Shown piece by piece: positions 1 through 9,350 of a stretch of 64,000 nt of DNA (position 1 is its first letter; every line of letters begins with the position of its first letter). This DNA comes from Hirudo medicinalis (Eukaryota > Annelida > Clitellata > Hirudinida > Hirudinidae). The position numbers and the translations under genes are program-made. The stretch is from positions 425,138 through 489,137 of the forward strand of contig MPNW01000161.1 in NCBI GenBank assembly GCA_011800805.1, written 5' to 3'. The notes beneath the pieces were generated by a model, which was not told the origin of the DNA, made no database searches, and saw nothing but the letters and a program-made list of their open reading frames with translations.

Positions 1-175
1 GTTGGATCAAACAAAGAGGCTGCAAGCAGCAGAGGCACTTCAGTGTAATCCGATGCAAGGCGTTTAACTTCTGAGATAAGAAACGTTTTCACTTTGGATT
101 TGTCTCTAACTTTGTTGAAAGAATGCTGCTAACTTTTTCTATATCATTTTCTTCTACTGCCGCTATTAGATAAGG
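1..175 (-). mobile_element. hAT-type transposase fragment, cut by the window edge
   Basis: Read on the minus strand, about 45 codons are open and contain the segment LASDYTEVPLLLAASLFDP. This resembles the region preceding the C-terminal dimerisation domain of ZBED/hAT transposases (the ALxxLLDPRF-type motif). No start or end is visible, and the element continues beyond position 1. It is probably a dead copy. Confidence 0.5.
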
Positions 176-994
176 TCCATGTGTTTTTCTTCCCATCTTC
201 AAAAATTCGAAATCCTAGATGAATTAAAAAGTAAATTGACTGACGTGTTAAAAAGTGATGGTTACTCGTCGAGCCATGTGTTACCTGCGACTTTTAAAAT
301 CTAACACATCGAGCTTAAGAAAATAATGATGCCGAAAACGATACTAAGTTATTAAAGTCTTTTCAGCTTAGTATTGTTGTGATATGTCGACCAAAACACC
401 AAAATTTCAATCAACGTTTTATGACTGTCACACCTGTCGGCATCCGTGGTCTAGTCGTTATTAATAATGCAGCGCTAGATAAGTCACTGAAATACTATTG
501 GGATAATTTGTTAATAAAAATGGTATTTATTTATAAATTATTCGAAAGGATTATTTACCAATATCTGTGAAAGTAATATTCAGTGAATGTTTCCCTGTAA
601 CCAAACGAAGAGAAGGAGGAATGAAAACAAAAGCTTCAATATAAATTTGTGATTGATTTCAATAATTAAAATAAAGGACTAATTTCATCGCTTAAGCACA
701 GGGAAACATTTCTAAAATTTAGAAATGATTTGTAATTATACTTTATTGCCTGTAAAAACAACAGTCTCATGTTCGAAACCCACTGCCATTGCACTGCAAT
801 GTTTCCTTGGGAAGGAGCGCCTCTGATGCTATTCGTATATGGCTATATAAATGAAGTACATTTACATTTATTGATCCACTTATTGAAAATCTTATTAACA
901 GTATATTCTTGGATTCGCAAACATCTCGGTGAGATTGATTAGTATAGGCTTTATTTCTTTCAATAGTTATTTATTTAATTCATATGCTTAGATG
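176..994. other. No gene seen; SINE-like trace
   Basis: I see no supported coding region. Around 785-845 the sequence GGAGCGCCTCTGATGC is followed by a GGCTATATAAAT-like stretch. This matches the 3' tails of the L2-type LINE (near 3,880) and of the SINE at 7,080-7,260, so an old truncated copy of that family probably lies here. Confidence 0.35.
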
Positions 995-1545
995 TCTAAA
1001 TAATCATTCTGAACAAGTTGTTAGGTCAGCCATTTGCCTAACGCTCTTTTCAAGGCCGATTGCATGAGTTGGTTTGACATACCAGCAAGGACGTCATTTA
1101 GGAGGGTCCCCTAGGTAGAGCTTGTCCCCTGGATTTTTTTAAATGTGTACATTGAAGATATATATGTGTTAGATTTCAATTTGGCATTTGATATAGCGCA
1201 TCGATTGACATACAACATCATGTGTGGGTCACACATCATAGAGAATCACCTTATCAGATCAGGCCTGTTCCTCAGATCATGATCATTAGTGATTTCTTTT
1301 GATCCGAAGAGTATATATGGAACTATTCCGAGACCGTAGCACATTATTCGTGCATTCTGTTAACTTTTTCATCAATTTGCTGGTACTGCGTTTATTCGCT
1401 ATTGTTATTTTGAAAAGCTTATTATTTTATATAGCTGAGTAGTTGTGCAAATAATCATTCTGAACAAGTTGTTAGGACAACCATTTGCCTAACGCTCCTT
1501 TCCAAGGCTGATTGCATGAGCTGGTTTGACACACCAGAGGATTGT
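990..1545 (+). repeat. Direct repeat, two copies about 95 bp long, 452 bp apart
   Basis: Copy one (about 995-1,090) and copy two (about 1,447-1,542) share AATCATTCTGAACAAGTTGT, then CCATTTGCCTAACGCTC, and end with TTGCATGAG(T/C)TGGTTTGACA. Only a few substitutions separate them. The flanks before each copy also look related (AT-rich, then AGTAGT or TAGATGT). They could be two SINE-like insertions or the ends of a small element. I do not recognise the family. Confidence 0.6.
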
Positions 1546-1599
1546 GTCACTCTTGCTTTAATCGTCGCTTTGAAGGCCTACTAAATTAACTTGCATGCC

Positions 1600-3918
1600 A
1601 AATATAAGTGTCAGACTTTTGGCTACTATTTTTTTATTTTGTCCTAGAAAGCAATATTGCCTAAGTTTTTTAAGAGAAAATGTGAAATGGAGCTGGATTC
1701 AGACACAGAGTCAGTTGGAATTAAAGAACAAAAATTGAATTGCACCTGGTGATGCAGGAACAAATGAAACCCCATTAATTTCACCTCAATATCCAGCATT
1801 GCCAGAAAACCAAGTATCGATTGCGGATTTATCACGTTTATCACCAATGCTATAGGATATCGAAGCCTTGTTTCAATCCTGGGTGTTATAAGTAATTTCC
1901 GTGGCTGGAATGTTCGTTAAGTCAAGATGACGTCTTTTGTATCAGTTGTCGACGTTTTAATGCCAATACTGTGCAACCTGGTGAAACCAGTTAGAACATA
2001 ACGTTTGTTGATAAGATATTTAAAAAATGGAAGGATATGACCTTTTTAGAGCGATTAACTCTCCTAGAAATCTCTGAAATTGACAAATTCAAAGTCTTTA
2101 AAGGTCTTTATTCGTCATTTTTCAATATCATTAAGTCTCTTTCCAGAACCCATCTATAATAACGTAAACTATCAGGCACGCGTCAAAGGAATTGCTCCGC
2201 ATGTCTTATACATTCACTGCCATGCCCATTGTCTGAACCCAGTCAACACGATTATAAATATACCCGAGATCGTTGACATGTTTTCCATCTTGCGATCTAC
2301 GTGTTCTTGTAAGTTAATGGTCCAAGACATGAAACTATTTCTACGTGCACAGGTTGGGGCTGACTTAAAATTTCTGGAACTTGAGAGATTGGCTGAAACC
2401 CGATGGTGATATTGGTACCGCTCAGTAAGCAAAGTAAAACTTAGGATTTAAATCATTGTTAATATCCCGGGAGCCTTGTCTTTGCAGAATATTGATGGGT
2501 TAGCGACAACAGAAGCTCAAGGATTACTGACGAGAATCAGTTCAATGGCATTTCTTCGTAGTTTGATCGTGCCTGAAAAGTTGCCTGGAACAATCAATTC
2601 GGTCTGAAGAATTGCAGAACCGATCAGTTGATTACATATCTTATGAAATGATGAAAAGTTCATAGATTAAAATAAAAGAGATCTGCTGGCCTATCGCAAC
2701 ATAGACACTTGGACCAGCATAGTGAAAGAAGCTGATGCCATAGTATTTGAAGTTGGAGTCCTACTGAATGACAACTGTAACAGGCCAAGACAGCGCAAGT
2801 TCCAAATACTTTTTATGCCCAGATACCATTAACTGGGTAAACTTTATCCTAGAAGTGTCATTGATGAATTTATACTTAATAATCAGCTGTTTTCGCCAAA
2901 ATCCTTTCTACAATTGTTGGGGGAAAAGACATCATCCATAACCAACAATAACATTCGTAAATGCTTAAATTATCTTCAAAAGGGTTTTAGTGAGATCTTA
3001 AAAGTTTTTGATCTTGTCCTGACATTATCTATGACATCATTGGAAAGCTTTTTTGGTCAAGTCAGCTTTTTTAGCTACAAGAAACGAGTAAATCAATGAT
3101 TGGTATCCGATGCAATCAATGATTGGCATCTTGTCAACTTTCTTCAACTGAATCCGCAGAAATCTGAAATCATGTTCATCGGCACACCTGTTCGCCTAAA
3201 AACTATGTCTCCCCAACCTCCATAAACGTTGCAGGCACCCTCCTTCCTTCTACTACTCTAAAACTCCTCGGTGTTACTTTTGATTCTCATCTCAGCTTTA
3301 AAAAACATTCTGCCTCCATCATCAAATCATGCAATAATCTCATCTGGTCAATTCGGCATATTCGTCCATTCCTCTCAGTCGACACAACTTCTGCCCTTGC
3401 ACGCAGTCTTGTTCTCTCTCGCCTGGATTACTGCAATTCCCTTCTCTATGGTACATCTACCTCTTTGATCCATTCCTTGCAGCGCGTACAAAACAAACTC
3501 GCTAAACTTGTCCTTCTTAACCCTACCTTCAATAGCACTGACTGCCTGAAGAAATTGCACTGGCTACCGATCCATAATCGCATCATCTTCAAAATCGCCC
3601 TCATGACATATCGAACTCTCGCGACATCCAATCCACCCTATCTCCAACACCTCCTTTTCCGCCGTCATACATCTGGTCTTCGCTCATCTTCCACCATTCA
3701 ACTACACCAACCAGTTCACAAATCATCCCTCATCAACAGAGGCTTCTCGTATGCCTCTCCTGCTGTCTGGAATGCTTTACCTCCCCAAGTAAGAGATCAA
3801 CCATCCCTGGAGCTCTTCAAACGTCACCTGAAGACCCATCTCTTCAGGACACCAACACGAAGCTAACGAAGACACAAGGCGCCTCTGACGCTATGCAAAT
3901 GGCGCATTATAAATTAAC

Positions 3919-3949
<31 letters not shown>

Positions 3950-4102
3950 GTTATTGTTATTATTATTATTAAAGACATATCTCAGAAACGGAATCTGCGA
4001 CCGAGTGATCTGGTTGTAATTGCATCTCTCCAAGACGAAGCAAAAAATGTGAATATTGATTCAGTTATTGATGACTTTGGTCGTTTAAAACAAAGACGTT
4101 AA
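1600..4102 (+). pseudogene. Degenerate hAT (ZMYM1-like) transposase, interrupted by a LINE
   Basis: Pieces of a hAT-type transposase lie in order on the plus strand with many stops and frameshifts. About 2,190-2,409 reads HVLYIHCHAHCLNPV and ends in LELERLAETRW, matching the IHCxxHxLNL and LxxxxxTRW motifs of ZMYM1/hAT proteins. About 2,830-3,099 reads like the C-terminal dimerisation region (LSMTSLESFFGQVSFF..KKR). After an inserted L2-type LINE, 3,970-4,102 continues with SQKRNLRPSDLVVIASLQ and NIDSVIDDFGRLKQRR, resembling the extreme C-terminus of such proteins. It is not a functional gene. Confidence 0.6.
3105..3965 (+). mobile_element. L2/CR1-clade LINE, 5'-truncated, with (ATT)n tail
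   Basis: Two frames together encode the C-terminal part of a non-LTR reverse transcriptase. LKLLGVTFDSHLSF is followed by RSLVLSRLDYCNSLLYGTS (about 3,260-3,460). Then 3,465-3,866 is open for 133 codons (LQRVQNKLAKLVLL, later YASPAVWNALPPQVRD and FKRHLKTHLF) and ends in TAA. The 3' UTR is short: GGCGCCTCTGACGC, then GGCGCATTATAAATT, then the ATT microsatellite at 3,921-3,970. One frameshift near 3,465 and stops upstream make it inactive. It sits inside the hAT remnant. Confidence 0.8.
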
Positions 4103-5737
4103 TCCCTTATTTTAACGAAAATCTGTTAAAGATGTAATTATTATGTTAATAAAGCGATGGAAATACTTTTAATTTTTTGGTTTTAAAAGCTGTTTAAGTT
4201 ATTTTATTGTGCATAAGCATAGTGGAAAAGTGGTGATGAGAAACAAAAAAAGGATTGTTACGTGATTTGCCCTAAGCGCTTTTCACTGCACAAGTATTTG
4301 TAGATTTCTTGGATTCACTTGAGCGAGCAATAGAAATCTTTATTCGATAAGAAAAATCAATAACGATACTACATGACGACATTGCGACTTGTCTCTGAGC
4401 CTATATATTTAATAGCTAATGTATATATATAATAGCTAATGATAATGATTATGTGTCTGAGTACCCAGGCGTGTGGCTCAAACAAGAAAAGAACGAAAAT
4501 AAAATTCATAGACGACAAAGGAATTGCCGCGCACAAGACGGTGAGCTCGTAGGCTACCGGCGTGACAAGGGCCTTTGTGGGTAAGGGTTGAGGGTTTTTT
4601 TCAAACAAGTATGTTGTTGGAAATGGAAGAATGCTCAAACCAATCTCAGATAGGACAGGATATGAATTCAAACACTTGCTCCAAAACTTGTAACGAAGTA
4701 AAATCATATTTTGCTGCCTCGCTGGAAATGAGTGCAATGAACATATCATGTGTATTCTCAGAAATATCTTCAATTTTAACTTTGAATGGTATCTATCTGT
4801 CTTTTCCAAAACTAAATTATCCCGCCCTCGATGATTGACATCTAATTTCTTTTAATTAAACGTACAGAAGACATTGCCGGTACTCTCTCCATCTATTATC
4901 TTCAAACTACTTGGCTTACTACACTGCCTACATAACCAAAGCCTACAATCACCTGTTTGAATAAAATTTAGAAGTTAATGATTTTATAATTTGACCATAA
5001 ATTGAACTTTTTCCAAAGCGTCTGTAAATAACATTTTCCACGGCCGAATTTAGGACATTTTTGATGAATTTGCAATCATTTGTTCAGTTGAACAAAACTG
5101 AGGAAAATTGGCACGTGTGTAACATTATAATTTACATATTAATTCCGAATTTGGCTTGGATCGGTTCAATATTTTAGGAGTTCGCTAAAAATTAAATAAA
5201 TTTATGCCAATGTCAGCTAACTAATGGTCCCACAAATTAGGTCTTATTTTCGGAAATTCCGACCTAACGGGATGTTTTTGTGTGCGGACGTTTAAGAACT
5301 TTTGAGGCAGCAGTAGCCCTTGTGTATTTTGTTTGTTAAAATGATATGATATTATAAAGATAGAATCTGTTAAAGATAAAAGTGAAATAAAGTTAACTGG
5401 ATAGCGATCCCCAGTTACAATTTTATAAAGCATTATCTTAAATAACTGGTGAGATGTGACACACCCAATTTTATAATGTGATTGTTTTGATAATCTGTTT
5501 TAGTTTTGACACACTGACGAATTGATTCACTTTTCCAATGTGCATCCTCTTAGCCACTTAATCCATCTCATGTCATAATTTTTTTTTTATCTGTAAGAAT
5601 TGAAGGTACCCAAAGAAAGACTTAATAAGTTCAATTTTGTAACTTAGAACAGAACTTACATTTTTGGAATGATGGGGTACATTACAATTTATAAATTTGT
5701 TATCACTTCTAAACGACTAACAGAAAATTATGTTGAA
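4103..5737. other. No gene seen
   Basis: AT-rich, with no reading frame resembling a known family. The open frames here are short and show no conserved motif. The near-duplicated TATATATATAATAGCTAAT stretch around 4,408-4,440 is simple sequence. An upstream first exon of the gene starting near 5,738 could be hidden here, but I could not identify it. Confidence 0.5.
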
Positions 5738-6738
5738 GTACACAAGATTTAGCTCGCAAGCTTGAGCATTCTATCACTCAGGGTGATGAGGATAATGCCA
5801 AAAGGAATGCAGAAGCTTTGGTTGAATCTGAGTCCAAAGTCATTATAAATATTGCATCTCAACCCAAAAATTTCCCAGATTTCAGGTTGGCTTACAGATA
5901 AATATTATGTATTAAAAGTTAATTCATTGATTTATCGATACCAATTTCTTGATGTTAACTTTATCTAATTTAAAAAAGCATATGAAAAAAAATTGTAGGT
6001 TAAGGATTTGCATTGAAAATAAACATTGTTTAGAAGCATGCCTGTACATAAAAGTTAAAAGGTCAATCAGTGTCCTAAAATTGAAAGAATCAGTTAGTAT
6101 TTTAGTTTTTTGCTGAATTTTATATATATAGAGAGTGTCCAGGACACTCATTTAAGCTTCATCAGGGGTGGATCTAGAACACTATGATGGGGGCCACAAA
6201 CTGGAACCAGTAGCAGATTTAGGGAGGGACAGCTATTAAAATTTTCCCCCAAAGTCATAAATCATTGAAATAAAAAAATTAAATTAAATTAGATTTGATT
6301 TATTTTTTAGAAATCTTGGGGGTCTTTCACACCCCTCCCCCTAAATCCACCACTGAGCTTCATAGATCTCATAGAAAGTTTTGTTTATAAGTTAAACTTG
6401 CTTTATTCTATTGCAGTTCCAATAATTCATGCATCATAATGTTTAATATAAGCTGTTTTATGTTTATTAGCTGGCTGAACTGGCCATCACATGAACAAAC
6501 ATACAACAACATACAAAACACAATAATATTATTTGATTATGTTGTCTAATTGAGTAAGTGTGAAAATGTAAATGATGTACACTTTTAATTATCTCTTCCA
6601 CAGATACAGGAAAAATTTGGTTTTCCAATAAATGTTCAAAGATGGATTTTTGAGCAACGAGTTTTGGGAAATGAAGAAATGTTGAATGATTTAGGGGAAA
6701 TCGACCTGCTATATCTATATTTAATTTGCGAATTTTAA
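5738..6738 (+). CDS. HOIL-1/SHARPIN-like protein: LUBAC-tethering helix plus UBL domain (5' end not found)
   Basis: Three exons join without frame conflict: about 5,738-5,885 (ends in phase 2), 5,999-6,092 (ends in phase 0) and 6,604-6,738 (TAA). The first encodes LARKLEHSITQGDEDNAKR and VESESKVIINIAS, resembling the LUBAC-tethering motif helices of HOIL-1 (RBCK1) and SHARPIN. The next two encode a ubiquitin-like fold: LRICIENKHCLEACLYIKV, then ISVLKLKESIQEKFGFPINV, QRWIFEQRVLG and DLLYLYLIC. These match the GFPxxxQxWVIGxRL and YLYLL signatures of HOIL-1/SHARPIN UBLs. In that family the region binds HOIP in the linear-ubiquitin ligase complex. Here a stop follows four codons after the UBL core, and I found no NZF or RING-IBR-RING downstream. 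An in-frame TGA just before 5,738 means the start codon must lie in an unseen upstream exon. Alternatives are an exonised gene fragment or a short isoform. A MITE sits in the second intron. Confidence 0.62.
6163..6355. mobile_element. hAT-type MITE, 193 bp, with perfect 8-bp target duplication
   Basis: The element starts CAGGGGTGGATCTAG and its other end, read on the minus strand, starts CAGTGGTGGATTTAG, giving terminal inverted repeats. It is flanked on both sides by AGCTTCAT (6,155-6,162 and 6,356-6,363), the 8-bp target duplication typical of hAT elements. There is no coding capacity. It lies in the intron between the last two exons of the UBL gene. A nested CAGTAGCAGATTTAG near 6,209 suggests internal rearrangement. 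Confidence 0.85.
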
Positions 6739-7069
6739 TTCCAATAACCTTGACTCCTAAAAATTTAATAATGCTTTAAATTGCCCATAATCTGATTCAT
6801 TTGAGTAGTACTCAATAATTACTCAAACAATCATTGCCTGTTTCACTCACCAAAACTCAGTTTCAAATCATTATCTGCTGTATTAGATTTTGATGTATGC
6901 TTTTACTCATTGTACATAATCTAACACATTTTTCAATTTAACACAATTTTTTAACAAATTTTCACAAATCCTGAATCCTAAAGTTAGTAATGATGGTTAT
7001 TAAACGAATCTGTTATTGTTTGTGATGACTTGGACATGGCTATTTGTGATATCCTGTGATAACTTTTTA
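6739..7069. other. No gene seen
   Basis: AT-rich sequence following the UBL stop codon. I looked for a zinc finger or RING coding segment that would extend the HOIL-1-like protein and saw none. Confidence 0.5.
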
Positions 7070-7074
7070 TGATG

Positions 7075-7265
7075 AAATAATAATAATAATATCAGGGGCG
7101 CTAAGGCCATTTATATAGAGCCTTCTCCCAGAGGCGCTTTGTGGTGGTACAAGCTGAGTTGCAAACGCTACACTTAACGACTGTTGCTTTTACTATCGCT
7201 CACAGGGATGCAAACCCTCTTGAGCCAGCTTGCACTACAAAATGCAATGGAGAAGGCTTCACAGA
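7075..7265 (-). repeat. SINE-like element with L2-type (ATT)n tail
   Basis: On the minus strand the sequence ends AAAGCGCCTCTGGGAGAAGG, then CTATATAAATGGCC, GGCGCCCCTGAT-like bases and (ATT)n. This is the same order of motifs as the 3' end of the LINE at 3,880-3,970. The body contains TTTGCAACTCAGCTTGTAC, related to segments at 13,290-13,325, 34,530-34,550 and 55,285-55,300. It is probably a SINE family that borrows the L2 tail. Confidence 0.5.
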
Positions 7266-7269
7266 ATTT

Positions 7270-7900
7270 TAAAATGAAGAAATTGGGAATTTTATATTGA
7301 TAAACAAGAAAAAAGGTTGCCAGCTGCTTTTCTATTTTTTTAATATTGTAAAAATAATATTAATATTGAAAAAAAAAGTCGAGCGAAGCGCCACCTCTAG
7401 AAGGTTCAGAGTTTAGATGTTGCTGAGAAGGAAGGAGCTAAAAATTTCCTTTATGATTCTTGCAACAAGGAGCTCTTTATTATGGGGATATTATGTAGAC
7501 CTGTGTACGATATAATGGACGTATAAGTGTGAAGGTCCAGGAGTACTTACGCAAATTTCCTCGAACAATTTCACGTCACGTTCTGAGAAAATAGTTCACA
7601 TGCATGAGCATTCATCTCATTCTCGTGCTAAAGTTAATTATTGTCACAATCAATTTAAAAATTTTAAATAATATTTATTTCCCTAGTGTTTATCAAATGT
7701 TGATGTCACAAGCTTACAGAGGTTGCTCATCATCAGAACAACCTGTGGTGCAAAAAGTTTGCCTGCTACTACCAATCCAGAAATGACAACATTTTCGGCA
7801 TGACATTCGGAATGTTTCGATGTTCCTTGCAATAATTGAAAAAATTTATCTACTCTCCATTAGTGATTTAAATTTAGTCATTTTTTAGACTAGTAATGAA
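7270..7900. other. No gene seen
   Basis: AT-rich intergenic DNA without a recognisable coding region or repeat family. Confidence 0.45.
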
Positions 7901-7902
7901 TA

Positions 7903-8215
7903 GGGCCTAGCAGAGGAGAGGCGAGCAGGCGGGCTACTTGGCCCGGGCCTCTGCTCCAAAGGGGTTTTCGTAAATCGAAATAACAAATTTAAATTAACTA
8001 GGTTATGTAATGCTATTGCTTATTATAAATAAAATATGTATTAATATTCTTTTTTGTTTAAATAAGCCGCGCCGCCTTGGTAATTTTCAACAATTCAACG
8101 ATTATTTTTAAAGAAAACGATCACGACTTTTGTTTTTTGCTTTTCCATTACCAAATTTACATAACGTAGGGGCCCGTGGGTTCTGCGCCCGAATTTTCTG
8201 TCGGCGGCCCTGCAC
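7903..8215. mobile_element. Non-autonomous hAT-like element, degenerate
   Basis: The left end reads TAGGGCCTAGCAGAGG. The right end, on the minus strand, reads CAGGGCCGCCGACAG and then GGGCGCAGAACCCACGGGCC. CAGGGCCGCCG-type ends are characteristic of hAT elements. The internal TTTTTTGCTTTTCC...TTACATAACGTAGGGG motif recurs in related form near 27,121-27,165. No clean target duplication is visible, so the boundaries are uncertain. Confidence 0.5.
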
Positions 8216-9350
8216 TTAAGATATATCATTGTGTCCATTGCAAAAGAGCTGACTTCGAAGACTTCAATTCTTTTGAGCTTGTTATATCATTTTAGTCAAA
8301 AACCAATGCAAAGTTTCACTTCGCTTTTTTGGGCATTACTGGAAGATCGTGTGAAATAGAACACATTTTGGACAAAATTACCAAGTTTCTGTAAAAGCCC
8401 CGACTATTATTGGCCTCGTTACAAAGAATAAAATTGGAAGGTTACAAACATTTCAGCAGCAAATTAGTCATAAATAAAGCCCCTGACAATAAGGCGCCAT
8501 ACAAATCAGCCATTACCATTATTATTATTGCCTAAACATAATGCTGCTGTTCTTTGCCTGGGGAGATAAACTGTTGTTAATGGGACGAACCAATGGTTCA
8601 ACCTTCCTTAAAAAAATTAGCTGATAACCATTTTTTGTTATTGTCAATCGCTTGTCGAGTGATTAAAATCTCTCATGCTTTCTTTAAATTACACATATGA
8701 GGAGATATGCAAATGTCCTGTTTGTTTGTAGTCCAGCTCATAACCAAGATGATGTTGACTCTTCACTATGGATGGAATATGCGTCAATTCCTTTAAGTTT
8801 GTTCATTCATCTAAAAAGAAATCTATTACAAAAATATGCTTTGCTCTTTTGGCACTAATAAATATTCTATAAGTAGCATATAAATTAAACTATGCAGATA
8901 AATACACTAAATAAGATATGTCACGTGTCATTTTAACACTTGGTTGAGGTCACTTAATGGACTCAGACAGCATTCATATACATACATTGAGAAACATTCA
9001 ACAATCCAATTTAGTGAAACTTTGTGTAATCTTTATAAAAGTTTCTTTTGAATTTAAAAACATTTACTAAAAGCATTTTCAAACAAGTAAAAATAGAGTT
9101 ACTGACAGCAGCAACTTAATGGGCAACGAAGAAATTTATTTTTTCCCTTGATTTCTGTACTGCCAGAATCAGGGAAATCATTTCGTATAGATGTGCGAAA
9201 AATATGCGATGGCTAGAAAAATTTAGAAATTTCTTTATATTTTGGAAATAGGAAGTTTCGCTTTGGGACTGTGTTATGCAACTGATATAAAGGCAATATT
9301 TTCACGTGGTTAGTCTGTCACGCTTATAGTGTGCTCCCAAGGAAGCAACC
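8216..9350. other. No gene seen; upstream of the PGC-1 start
   Basis: AT-rich DNA. The last few hundred bases presumably include the promoter and 5' UTR of the PGC-1 gene beginning at 9,351, but I cannot point to a convincing TATA box or initiator. Confidence 0.4.
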
